15,313 bases of DNA. It comes from CF-161 sp035259145. Its GTDB lineage: Bacteria; Chloroflexota; Dormibacteria; Dormibacterales; Dormibacteraceae. Position 1 is the stretch's first letter; each line of letters begins with the position of its first letter. Shown piece after piece: positions 7,375 through 14,628 of this stretch. The notes beneath the pieces were generated by a model. That model did no database searches. It was given only the letters and a program-made list of their open reading frames with translations, and was not told the DNA's origin. The stretch is taken from contig DATFWQ010000023.1 of the NCBI GenBank assembly GCA_035259145.1, forward strand, positions 1 through 15,313. Direction: 5' to 3'. The position numbers and the translations under genes were made by a program.

Positions 7375-9864
7375 GTGGACGCCGCTCCCGACTACCTGAG
7401 CATTCCCCTCGCCGAGGCCGCCAACGCCCCGGTCGGCATCCTCCCGGAGCCGTCGCGGCCACCTGGCGGCCCCCTGGTCCTGCGGGGCCTGCCCTTCGAG
7501 CTGGGCCCCGAATCACACCGCTGCCTGGTCCGCCTGGGGGGCGAGGGCGGTGCCAGGGAGGCAGAGCTCACAATCGGCCTTCGGGCCCGCCACCTGGTCT
7601 TCGCGCACCGCCTGCTCTCGTCTCGCATCCTCCAGGGAGATCCGCCCGGCCGGCCGGTGGCCAGGGTGACGTTCACATATGAGGATGGCGAGCAGGTCGC
7701 GCACACGGTAAGGGAGCGGTTCGAGGTGGCTGAGATCCCCACCCGATGGGGCCAGCTGCCGTTCCTCGCTCTGCCGGACACGCCGGACCAGCTCCCGGCC
7801 GATCGCTGGCGGGGCGCCTACGGGACAGTAGGCGAGCGGCAGACCGAAGCGTTCCAGGGCTGGGCCCGCTGGTTCTATCTGTGGGCCTGGCGCAACCCGC
7901 GACCGGAGGCGCGGATCGAGAGTCTGCTCGCCGAGTCGCTCGGGCCCGACTATGCGATCGGCTCCATCGTGGCCGGCCTTGCCGACGAGTTCCCGTTCCC
8001 GCGCGACGGCATGCGGGCGCTCCGGGTCATCATCAGCGACCCGGCGGAAGCGGACTGGCGGCTTGCCGTCGACCGCGGGGTCGCCACCTTTCCGTACCGC
8101 CTTCCGGACTCGTCGCCCCACGAGTTCCTGTCGGACCCGCTGGCCGGCTTCGGCGATGCTCACGGGCCCGGGACCAGTCCGGCTGGCGTGGAGGTCTCTG
8201 CGGTGGCTTCGGCGACCCTCAGCGTCCGCAGCGGCGATGATGAGCTCGGCTCGGTAAGCTGGCACGACCTCCTCGCCAAGGGCGCCATCGAGTCCGGTCG
8301 AGTCAGGATCGAGGTCGTCGACCCTGGCCGGAACTGGGTCCGCGTCACCGTGCTCGACGATGCAACTGGGCAGCCGATTCCATGCCGGGTCCACTTCCGC
8401 TCCCCCGCCGGCGTGCCGTTCCAGCCGCACGGCCATCACTCGCAGGTCAACCAGGGCCTGGGCACCTGGCACTCGGACATCGGCGGCGATCTCCGCCTGG
8501 GCTCGATCAGCTACGCCTACATCGACGGCCGCTGCGAAGGCTGGCTGCCACGCGGAGAGGTCCTGGTGGACGTCGCGTGTGGCTTCGAGTACCAGCCGCT
8601 GCGATCCCGTGTCAGCGTCGAGCCCGGACAGCGAGAGATGACGCTCCGGCTCAGGCGGATCCGCGACATGAACGCTGAGCACTGGTTCAGCGGCGACACT
8701 CACGTCCACTTCTTGTCGACGCAGGGGGCACAGCTCGAGGCCAGAGGCGAGGACCTGAACGTGGTCAACCTCCTGCTGTCGCAGTGGGGTCACCTGTTCA
8801 CGAACACAGAGGAATTCACGGGCGAGCCACTGGTGTCACGCGACCGTCGCACGATCGTGTACGCGACCCAGGAGAACCGGCAGCATCTGCTAGGCCACCT
8901 GACCCTGCTCGGCCTCAAGAGCGCGGTCGCGCCGTGGTGCTCGGATGGCCCCTCGGAGGCCGAGATGGGCGGCACCCTCGAAGTGACGCTTTCCGACTGG
9001 GCCGACCGCTGCCATGCGCAGGGAGGCACGGTCGTCATCCCTCATCTGCCCGCCCCCAACGGAGAGCCCGCGGCGCTCATCGCGACCGGCCGGGCCGATG
9101 CCGTCGAGATGCTGAGGCAGGACCCCTACTGCCACCTCGAGTATTACCGCTACCTGAACGGCGGCTACCGGCTGCCTCTCGTGGGCGGCACGGACAAGAT
9201 GACGAGTGACGTTCCGGTCGGGCTCTATCGCACCTACGTGTACATACCGCCCGACGAGGAGTTCACCTACGACAGCTGGTGCCGCAATCTGGCCGCGGGC
9301 CGCACTTTCCTGTCGGGCGGACCGCTGCTGTCGTTTATGGTCGAAGGGGCGGCGATCGGCGACACGGTGCGACTGGCGGGGGGCGGGGGTACCGTCGAGG
9401 TCGTGGCGGAGGTCACGTCGATCTTCCCGGTCCACTGCCTGCAGGTGGTGGAGCGGGGCCGGGTGATAGCGGAGGTCCAGGCGCCGGCAGGGGCGCGGCG
9501 CCTGCACTTGCGTGAGCGGGTCCGGCTGGATGGCGACACCTGGCTGGCTGCCCGGGTGGCCGGCCCCGGCTATGTGGCGGTCCCACACCGCGATGCTTGG
9601 GGCCGCGGCATCATGGCCCACACCTCACCGATCTACGCAGCCTGCGGTCAGGACTGGGCACTCGCCGACCCGGCCACGGCGCACTACATGCTCACCTTGA
9701 TCGAAGGCAACCTTGCCTACATCAGAGATCTGAGCCGCCAGCACGCTCCTGGGACCGTCACGCACCACCACGGCGAGGACGATCACCTCGCGTATCTGGA
9801 GCGCCCGTTCCAGGAAGCCATGGAGGCGCTTCACCACAGGCTCCGCAGCATGACATCCGAGTAG
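7375..9864 (+). CDS. CehA/McbA-family metallohydrolase (PHP-like domain)
   Basis: With the GTG at 7375 this is an 829-aa protein. Residues ~1-300 form a beta-rich region I cannot assign, beginning with 'PDYLSIPLAEAANAPVGIL' and including 'LVLRGLPFELGPE', a style seen in carbohydrate-binding sandwich domains. About 305-430 resembles a carboxypeptidase-regulatory-like/Ig-like domain ('VRVTVLDDATGQPIPCRVHF'). The PHP-like metal site starts at 'WFSGDTHVHF' (D441, H443, H445), with further likely ligands in 'VVIPHLPAPNG' (H557) and 'VGGTDKM' (D607). The C-terminus carries another beta domain and a His-rich stretch (THHHGEDDH). The named relatives CehA and McbA hydrolyse aryl carbamates, but most members are uncharacterised, so the substrate is unknown. 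No signal peptide is visible from this start. The frame is open back to 7114, overlapping the hydrolase, which I reject. It is translationally coupled to the kinase by TAGTG. Confidence 0.85.
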   Translation: MDAAPDYLSIPLAEAANAPVGILPEPSRPPGGPLVLRGLPFELGPESHRCLVRLGGEGGAREAELTIGLRARHLVFAHRLLSSRILQGDPPGRPVARVTFTYEDGEQVAHTVRERFEVAEIPTRWGQLPFLALPDTPDQLPADRWRGAYGTVGERQTEAFQGWARWFYLWAWRNPRPEARIESLLAESLGPDYAIGSIVAGLADEFPFPRDGMRALRVIISDPAEADWRLAVDRGVATFPYRLPDSSPHEFLSDPLAGFGDAHGPGTSPAGVEVSAVASATLSVRSGDDELGSVSWHDLLAKGAIESGRVRIEVVDPGRNWVRVTVLDDATGQPIPCRVHFRSPAGVPFQPHGHHSQVNQGLGTWHSDIGGDLRLGSISYAYIDGRCEGWLPRGEVLVDVACGFEYQPLRSRVSVEPGQREMTLRLRRIRDMNAEHWFSGDTHVHFLSTQGAQLEARGEDLNVVNLLLSQWGHLFTNTEEFTGEPLVSRDRRTIVYATQENRQHLLGHLTLLGLKSAVAPWCSDGPSEAEMGGTLEVTLSDWADRCHAQGGTVVIPHLPAPNGEPAALIATGRADAVEMLRQDPYCHLEYYRYLNGGYRLPLVGGTDKMTSDVPVGLYRTYVYIPPDEEFTYDSWCRNLAAGRTFLSGGPLLSFMVEGAAIGDTVRLAGGGGTVEVVAEVTSIFPVHCLQVVERGRVIAEVQAPAGARRLHLRERVRLDGDTWLAARVAGPGYVAVPHRDAWGRGIMAHTSPIYAACGQDWALADPATAHYMLTLIEGNLAYIRDLSRQHAPGTVTHHHGEDDHLAYLERPFQEAMEALHHRLRSMTSE

Positions 9865-10889
9865 TGATCGTCGTCTGCGGTGAGGCGCTGATCGACATGA
9901 TTCCCGGCAGGGGAGGTTCCGGGCGGCCTCGCCGCCGGGCACTGGCCGCTGGTGCCCACCTCCTGACCCGGGCCGGCGCCGTCGACGCATACGTCCCTAC
10001 GCCGGGCGGATCACCCTTCAACCTGGCGATCGGCCTCGCCCGCCTGGGCACGCCGGTCTCCTTTCTCAGCCGTCTATCGAGCGACCGCTATGGCGAACTG
10101 CTGCTCAACCGGCTGCTCGCCGAAGGCGTGGATGCCCGTTTTCTGCGCCGCGGCCCGGAGCCGACCACGGTGGCGTTCGTGCAGGACAAGCCCGGCCGGG
10201 AGCCGCAGTTCAGGTTCTCCGAGCAGGGGGCGGACCGGAACCTGACGTTACGCGACGTTCCCCAGGCGTTCCCTCCTGAGGTGCTCGGGATGCACTTCGG
10301 ATCCATCTCACTCGTCCTGGAGCCTGTCGCGTCCACCCTGGAGGCGTGCATGGCCCGTGAGAAGGGCCGTCGCTTGATATCGCTCGACCCCAATGTGCGT
10401 CCTGCGCTGATCCCCGACCGGGCTGAATACCGACGCAGGCTGGAGGGCTGGCTGCGGTTCACGGACCTGGCCAAAGTCAGTCGCGCCGACCTCGGCTGGC
10501 TGTATCCGCGCGAGCGGCCCGCGCTGGTGGCACGCCGCTGGCTGGAGCTTGGGCCAGTGCTCGTGGTGGTTACGTGCGGCGCAGACGGCTGCAGCGGCTT
10601 CACTCGGTCCCGGGCGCTGAACGTTCCGGCGGTGTCCATGGAAGTCACAGACACGGTGGGAGCGGGGGACTCGTTCACCGCCGGCCTGCTGGCCTGGCTC
10701 TACCAGCGAGAGGCTCTCGCGCCCCCGCTGCTGGCCGCGCTGTCGGACAGGGAGTTGGGAGCGGCGCTGGGCTACGCCGCCACCGCGGCTGCGCTTACCT
10801 GCGGGCGGGCAGGCGCCGATCCTCCCAACGCGGTCGAAGTCGAGGCGGCGCTGAGCATCCGGGCGGGCGATTCCACACTGGATTCTTGA
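9864..10889 (+). CDS. PfkB-family carbohydrate kinase (fructokinase-like)
   Basis: A 341-aa ribokinase-fold kinase that phosphorylates a sugar or sugar-like alcohol with ATP in the cytoplasm. Motifs are the N-terminal 'VIVVCGEALIDMIP', PfkB signature 1 'PGGSPFNLAIGLARLG' (47-62), 'ISLDPNVRP' in the middle, and signature 2 'DTVGAGDSFTAGLL' (263-276) with catalytic Asp269. 'CGEALID' plus 'PGGSPFN' points to the fructokinase branch. Between 'DMIP' and 'PGGSPFN' there are 32 residues (Arg/Ala/Gly-rich), roughly double the usual linker. The start is the GTG sharing its G with the TAG stop of the metallohydrolase gene (TAGTG), so the two are made from one transcript. The frame open back to 9597 overlaps the metallohydrolase and is rejected. 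The exact sugar is undetermined. Confidence 0.88.
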   Translation: MIVVCGEALIDMIPGRGGSGRPRRRALAAGAHLLTRAGAVDAYVPTPGGSPFNLAIGLARLGTPVSFLSRLSSDRYGELLLNRLLAEGVDARFLRRGPEPTTVAFVQDKPGREPQFRFSEQGADRNLTLRDVPQAFPPEVLGMHFGSISLVLEPVASTLEACMAREKGRRLISLDPNVRPALIPDRAEYRRRLEGWLRFTDLAKVSRADLGWLYPRERPALVARRWLELGPVLVVVTCGADGCSGFTRSRALNVPAVSMEVTDTVGAGDSFTAGLLAWLYQREALAPPLLAALSDRELGAALGYAATAAALTCGRAGADPPNAVEVEAALSIRAGDSTLDS

Positions 10890-10915
10890 CCCCCAGCCCG
10901 AGCGGCCGGTAAAGC
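10886..10915 (+). promoter_or_regulatory. candidate promoter for the GlsB-like gene
   Basis: TTGACC (10886-10891) overlaps the stop codon of the kinase gene, and TAAAGC (10910-10915) follows after 18 bases. The -35 is good and the -10 is weak. A start near 10922 would give a short leader containing AGGAGGT (10938-10944). This would let the stress protein be expressed apart from the kinase operon. Inference from two short motifs. Confidence 0.3.
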
Positions 10916-10949
10916 AGAGACGTCGAAGCCAGTACGCAGGAGGTCCTTG

Positions 10950-11243
10950 ATGCTCGACTTCATCGGTTTCGTGGTCGTGGGCGGTGGGGCAGGATGGGTT
11001 GCGGGCAAGATCCTCACTGGCGACGGCTACGGGCCGCTTCTCGACGTCATGCTGGGCGTCGCCGGGGGCATCGTGGGCGGCTGGTTGATCGGCATCATCC
11101 TGGGCACGCTGGGGCAGACCAGGCCAGGGGGCCTCGTAGCCGAATTCTTCGTCTCGCTGATTGGAGCCTGCATCCTGGTGGCGATCGTGCACCTCATCAT
11201 GCGGCGGCCCATGCGCACCTCTCGAGGCCGAGGGTCCCAGTAA
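10950..11243 (+). CDS. GlsB/YeaQ/YmgE-family stress response membrane protein
   Basis: A 97-aa protein that is almost entirely hydrophobic and Gly-rich. It has three membrane segments (about 2-20, 30-53 and 64-83) and the family pattern 'GGGAGWVAGKI...GYGPLLDVMLGVAGGIVGGWL'. This is the transglycosylase-associated/GlsB family of small inner-membrane proteins, linked to general or acid stress in enterobacteria; the molecular role is unknown. A strong Shine-Dalgarno AGGAGGT (10938-10944) sits 5 bases before the ATG at 10950. The adjacent in-frame TTG at 10947 would be too close to it, so the ATG is chosen. The basic C-terminal tail (RRPMRTSRGRGSQ) should face the cytoplasm. It lies between the kinase and mutS2. 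Confidence 0.88.
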   Translation: MLDFIGFVVVGGGAGWVAGKILTGDGYGPLLDVMLGVAGGIVGGWLIGIILGTLGQTRPGGLVAEFFVSLIGACILVAIVHLIMRRPMRTSRGRGSQ

Positions 11244-11309
11244 GAAGCGACTGGCCGGAGATAAGCTTGGTCAGTCTACGGGCGTACTCCTGGCGCCTGC
11301 GGTGGCCAA

Positions 11310-13718
11310 GTGCACGAGAAAAGCGTCCTGACCCTCGAGTTTCCCAAGGTGCTCTCCAGGGTGGCTGGCGAAACGGGCTTCTCTGTGGGCAGAGAGCGCG
11401 TTCTAGCGCTGCAGCCCTCTCCGCACCTCGCTGTGGCCCAGCAGCAGCTCCGATTCACAAGCGAGGCCGTTCGCCTCCTCGACGAGCAGCCGAGGACCGG
11501 CGTCATCGGGGCTCACGACATTCGCTCGCGGCTGGTCCGCGCGAGGCGTGGGGGAGACCTGACCGCGAGCGACCTGGTGGCGGTGGTCTCAACCCTCCGG
11601 GGCGCTGCCGCCGCAGCACGACAGCTGCAAGCGCTCGATCCCGAACCCTTTCCCCAGATGCACGAGCTCCGCCAGCGGATGCCCGTGCATCCCCACCTGG
11701 TTCGGCGCATCGAGGGGATAGTCAACGACGAGGGCGAGGTGCTGGACACCGCCAGCCCCCGGCTCCGCCGGCTGCGTGGCGAGGTGCGGAGCGCCAACCA
11801 GCGCCTGCAGCAGCGCCTGCGTACCCTCGTGGGCGAGTTTGGCGCCGCGCTCCAGGAGCCCATCGTCACCACGCGTGGGGACCGCTACGTGCTGCCCGTC
11901 AAGGCAGACTTCCGGGGCCGAGTGCGTGGCATCGTCCACGACCAGTCAGCCAGCGGTGCGACGTTGTTCATCGAGCCGCTCGCCATCGTGGAGCTGAACA
12001 ACCGTCTCACCGAGCTGCAGAGCCAGGAACAAGACGAGATCGAACGCGTCCTGGGCGAGGTGTCGGGTGAGATCGGAGCCGAAGCGGAGGAGATCCAGCA
12101 GGCGGTGGAGGCGCTGGCGGAGCTCGACCTGCAGCTTGCGAAGGCCCGCTACGCTCGCCTGACCCGAGGCGTCGAGCCGCGCCTCAACGAAGACGGGCGA
12201 ATCGCGCTCCACGGCGCGCGCCATCCCCTCCTGAGCGGCCACGTCGTGCCCATCGATTTCCGCCTGGGTCAGGACTTCTTCATCGTCGTCATCACCGGCC
12301 CAAACACGGGCGGCAAGACGGTGGCGCTCAAGACCGTCGGCCTGCTGACGCTGATGGCACAGGCCGGCCTGCACGTGCCGGCCGGAGACGGCTCTGAGCT
12401 GGCCGCTGTCGAGGATGTCTTCGCGGACATCGGTGACGAGCAGAGCATCGAGCAAAGCCTGAGTACGTTTTCCTCGCACATGACCCGGATCATCGAGGTC
12501 CTGGCCGAGGTGGAGACCGTGAGGCGGCGTGCGCCTGCAGAGGCCCCAAGGGTGCTCGTCCTGTTCGACGAGCTGGGGGCTGGTACCGACCCGGACGAAG
12601 GCTCGGCCCTGGCTCGCTCGATCCTGACCTATCTGCTGGACAGACGGGTGCCCACGGTTGCCACCACACACTACTCGGAGCTGAAGGCCTTTGCCCACGA
12701 GACGATAGGCGCGGTCAACGCGTCGGTGGCCTTCGACGTCGAAAGCCTCTCGCCGACGTACGAGCTGGAGATCGGGCTGCCGGGACGCAGCAACGCCCTG
12801 GCAATCGCGGAGCGGCTGGGGCTCGACCCTCGCATCATCCGCGGCGCCCGGGCGCATCTCGGCACCGCGGGTGTCAGTATGGAGGGTCTGCTGCGCGACC
12901 TACAGAACGAGCGTGACGCAGTCGCGGAGGAGCGAGAGCAGCTGGCGCTCGAACGAACGGCGGTGGAGGACCTGAGACTGGAGCTGAAGCGCGAGCGGCA
13001 AGGCCTGGAGGACGAGGGGGCCAGGGTCCTGGACGAGGCGCGTTCGAGAGCCCGGCGCGAGCTCGAGGAGGTGGTGGCCGAGCTCGCTGAAGTTCGCGCG
13101 CATGCCCGCCGAGAGGACCTGACCAGGTCGGGCGTGGAGGACCTGCGCCGCAGAGCGCGGCGCATTGAAAACGAGATCCCGCCCGCAGCCAGGCCGGCCG
13201 TGAAGCGGGAGCCGCCTGCCGAGTCGGTCGAGCCCCTGCAGGGACGGCCCGAGGTCGGTGACGTCGTGCGCGTGGTGAGCTTCGGGCAGGTGGGTGAGCT
13301 GCTCAGCCTCTCGGCCGACGGCAGCCAGGCGGAGGTGCAGGCCGGCTCGCTGCGGTTGCGCGTGGGTGTCGACGACCTGCAGCGCGTGAGGCCCAGGGGG
13401 CTCGGGCAGGACGCGCTCGACGAGGAGCCGGCACGGTCGGTCGTCGTCATGCGCTCTGACGACCGGGCTCCCATCTCCCCGCAGCTCGATATGCGGGGCT
13501 GGCGCGTCGAGGACGCCTTGCCGGAGCTGGAGACGTACCTCAACGATGCGGCGATGTCAGGGCTCAGCTGGGTGCGCATCGTCCACGGGCGGGGTACCGG
13601 GGCGCTCAGGGCGGCAGTTCGCGAGCATCTGGCTGGTCACCCACTTGTTCAGTCTTCCGCGCCGGCGCCGGCCAGCGAGGGCGGCGACGGCGTCACGGTA
13701 GTGCGGCTTTCGGACTAA
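11310..13718 (+). CDS. mutS2: MutS2 endonuclease/ATPase with C-terminal Smr domain
   Basis: An 802-aa full-length MutS2. The N-terminal clamp/lever region covers about 1-320 and includes the conserved 'VTTRGDRYVLPVKADFRG...VHDQSASGATLFIEP' stretch. The ATPase has Walker A 'GPNTGGKT' (330-337) and Walker B 'VLVLFDE' (415-421), followed by the ABC-type signature 'LGAGTDPDEGSAL'. A long Glu/Arg-rich coiled coil runs from about 525 to 620. A small KOW-like barrel ('PEVGDVVRVVSFGQVGELLS') precedes the Smr nuclease domain with 'LDMRG' (726-730) and 'HGRGTG' (759-764). MutS2 lacks the MutS mismatch-recognition domain and acts on recombination intermediates or, in Bacillus, on collided ribosomes. The start is GTG with only a weak GGTGG upstream. 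It appears co-directional with the kinase and GlsB genes but separated by 66 bases. Family length is normal and all key motifs are intact. Confidence 0.95.
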   Translation: MHEKSVLTLEFPKVLSRVAGETGFSVGRERVLALQPSPHLAVAQQQLRFTSEAVRLLDEQPRTGVIGAHDIRSRLVRARRGGDLTASDLVAVVSTLRGAAAAARQLQALDPEPFPQMHELRQRMPVHPHLVRRIEGIVNDEGEVLDTASPRLRRLRGEVRSANQRLQQRLRTLVGEFGAALQEPIVTTRGDRYVLPVKADFRGRVRGIVHDQSASGATLFIEPLAIVELNNRLTELQSQEQDEIERVLGEVSGEIGAEAEEIQQAVEALAELDLQLAKARYARLTRGVEPRLNEDGRIALHGARHPLLSGHVVPIDFRLGQDFFIVVITGPNTGGKTVALKTVGLLTLMAQAGLHVPAGDGSELAAVEDVFADIGDEQSIEQSLSTFSSHMTRIIEVLAEVETVRRRAPAEAPRVLVLFDELGAGTDPDEGSALARSILTYLLDRRVPTVATTHYSELKAFAHETIGAVNASVAFDVESLSPTYELEIGLPGRSNALAIAERLGLDPRIIRGARAHLGTAGVSMEGLLRDLQNERDAVAEEREQLALERTAVEDLRLELKRERQGLEDEGARVLDEARSRARRELEEVVAELAEVRAHARREDLTRSGVEDLRRRARRIENEIPPAARPAVKREPPAESVEPLQGRPEVGDVVRVVSFGQVGELLSLSADGSQAEVQAGSLRLRVGVDDLQRVRPRGLGQDALDEEPARSVVVMRSDDRAPISPQLDMRGWRVEDALPELETYLNDAAMSGLSWVRIVHGRGTGALRAAVREHLAGHPLVQSSAPAPASEGGDGVTVVRLSD

Positions 13719-13741
13719 AGACGGTCGCCCTGGTTGGGGTC

Positions 13742-13759
13742 GGAGGTGGACGGGCCTCC
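13742..13759 (+). terminator. weak hairpin downstream of mutS2
   Basis: GGAGG and CCTCC arms (5 bp) around an 8-base loop, followed by a short pyrimidine run (TCTTC), 23 bases past the mutS2 stop. It is the only candidate terminator in the 132-base gap before the toxin-antitoxin pair and is weak. Confidence 0.25.
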
Positions 13760-13800
13760 TCTTCGCCGCCGACACCGCTGGTCCGATCGATGGCTAGGAC

Positions 13801-13831
13801 GCAAGCATCGCTTGCAGATTGTGCTAGCATC
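13801..13831 (+). promoter_or_regulatory. candidate operator and extended -10 promoter of the toxin-antitoxin operon
   Basis: A perfect inverted repeat GCAAGC-ATC-GCTTGC occupies 13801-13815, and its left part recurs nearly exactly as GCTAGCATC at 13823-13831 (eight of nine bases match GCAAGCATC). The second copy contains TGC-TAGCAT (13822-13830), which fits an extended -10. Transcription from there would start near 13837, just before the AGGAGGTG (13838-13845) ribosome site. Ribbon-helix-helix antitoxins bind such repeats to repress their own operon; the link here is inferred. Confidence 0.45.
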
Positions 13832-13850
13832 ATAAGCAGGAGGTGTCACG

Positions 13851-14096
13851 GTGGCAGCATTGAGCATCCGTAACCTCGACGAGACGGTGAAGCAGCGCCT
13901 TCTGCTGCGTGCGGCTCGTCACGGCCGTTCGATGGAAGCGGAGGTACGCGCGATCCTTACAGAGGCGGTCCGCGAATCAGGCGATTCAGCTGCGTTGTTC
14001 ACGGCGCTGCTCGACCGGTTCGGCGTGCTCGGCGGCGTGGACCTCGAGCTGCCCGCACGCAGGGAGCCGGCTCGTGCCGCCCACCTCACGGCGTGA
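13851..14096 (+). CDS. FitA/VapB-type ribbon-helix-helix antitoxin
   Basis: An 81-aa protein. Residues 3-40 ('ALSIRNLDETVKQRLLLRAA' then 'HGRSMEAEVRAILTEAV') form the FitA-like ribbon-helix-helix DNA-binding domain: a beta-strand that enters the DNA groove, then two helices. The C-terminal part (about 45-81) has the hydrophobic stretch 'AALFTALLDRFGVLGGVDLELP' expected to wrap and block the toxin. It starts at GTG with an excellent Shine-Dalgarno (AGGAGGTG ending 5 bases before). Its stop overlaps the toxin start in a GTGA junction, the usual layout that couples antitoxin and toxin synthesis. It would repress the operon as a complex with the toxin by binding the repeats just upstream. Confidence 0.88.
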   Translation: MAALSIRNLDETVKQRLLLRAARHGRSMEAEVRAILTEAVRESGDSAALFTALLDRFGVLGGVDLELPARREPARAAHLTA

Positions 14097-14527
14097 TCGT
14101 CCTCGACACCAACGTGGTCTCCGAGCTGATGCGTGCGGAGCCGGCGCCGCAGGTCGCTTCCTGGGTCCGGAGCCGGGACAGGCGTGAGCTATTCACGTCC
14201 TCGATCACGCTCGCCGAGATCCGGTACGGCCTCGCCCGGCTCCCCGACAGTCGGAGGAAGCAGGTTCTCCTCGACGCCGTCGACGACGTCTTCCGGGCCT
14301 TTACCGATCAGGTCCTGCCGGTAGATGTGGCTGCCGCAGAGCACTACGCCATCATTGCGAGTGCTCGCGAGCGATCCGGTAAGCCAATCTCCGCGTTCGA
14401 CGCGCTCATCGCGGCCATCTGCCGATCTCGTGGTGCCACCCTGGCCACGCGCAATCTGCCTGACTTCGACGGCGCCGGTATCGACCTCATCGATCCCTGG
14501 GCTCCGAAGGTCCCCGCCGCGGACTGA
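14093..14527 (+). CDS. FitB/VapC-type PIN-domain toxin (ribonuclease)
   Basis: A 144-aa PIN-domain protein of the FitB/VapC group, which cuts RNA (often tRNA) with a Mg-bound acidic site and stops growth until bound by the antitoxin. The expected acidic residues are present: Asp5 in 'MIVLDTNVVSELMR', Glu42 in 'ITLAEIRYGLARLP', Asp103 in 'PISAFDALIAAI', and 'TRNLPDFDGAGIDLIDPW' (119-136) supplying Asn121 and Asp124/126. The final motif and 'EIRYGLARLP' are typical of FitB-like toxins. It starts at GTG, overlapping the antitoxin stop by 4 bases. All catalytic residues are intact, so the toxin should be active. The RNA target cannot be read from the sequence. Confidence 0.92.
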   Translation: MIVLDTNVVSELMRAEPAPQVASWVRSRDRRELFTSSITLAEIRYGLARLPDSRRKQVLLDAVDDVFRAFTDQVLPVDVAAAEHYAIIASARERSGKPISAFDALIAAICRSRGATLATRNLPDFDGAGIDLIDPWAPKVPAAD

Positions 14528-14550
14528 TGCCGACTGAGGGCGGTTCGGCA
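14528..14550 (+). terminator. inverted repeat directly after the toxin stop
   Basis: TGCCGA and TCGGCA (6-bp perfect arms) enclose 11 bases, starting on the base after the VapC-type stop codon. There is no T-tract. It is a modest candidate for a 3'-end hairpin of the toxin-antitoxin mRNA. Confidence 0.25.
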
Positions 14551-14596
14551 GTGGATCGGTAGGTCAATCGCGCGCACTGGTTCATGGGGGATGGGA

Positions 14597-14621
14597 GAGG
14601 ACGGCGCTCCGCGCCCTCCTC
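14597..14621. terminator. strong hairpin between convergent toxin and TetR genes
   Basis: Arms GAGGACGGCGC (14597-14607) and GCGCCCTCCTC (14611-14621) pair over 11 positions with one C-C mismatch around a TCC loop. It lies eight bases beyond the minus-strand stop of the TetR gene and 69 bases past the toxin stop. It is placed as a shared terminator for two converging transcripts; it lacks a T-run on either strand. Confidence 0.5.
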
Positions 14622-14628
14622 GACCGTC

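Noticed and set aside
7513..8793. 426-codon minus-strand frame inside the metallohydrolase gene
   Set aside because: Antisense shadow, Asp/Arg/His/Val-rich with no motifs.
9597..9863. Upstream extension of the kinase frame
   Set aside because: It lies within the metallohydrolase coding sequence and the kinase fold begins right after the GTG at 9864.
12671..13579. Ser/Arg-rich minus-strand frame opposite the MutS2 C-terminus
   Set aside because: Extreme Ser/Arg bias mirrors the Glu/Arg/Leu-rich coiled coil on the other strand.
11310..13718. MutS1-type mismatch repair protein
   Set aside because: There is no N-terminal mismatch-recognition domain, and the C-terminal Smr domain marks MutS2.
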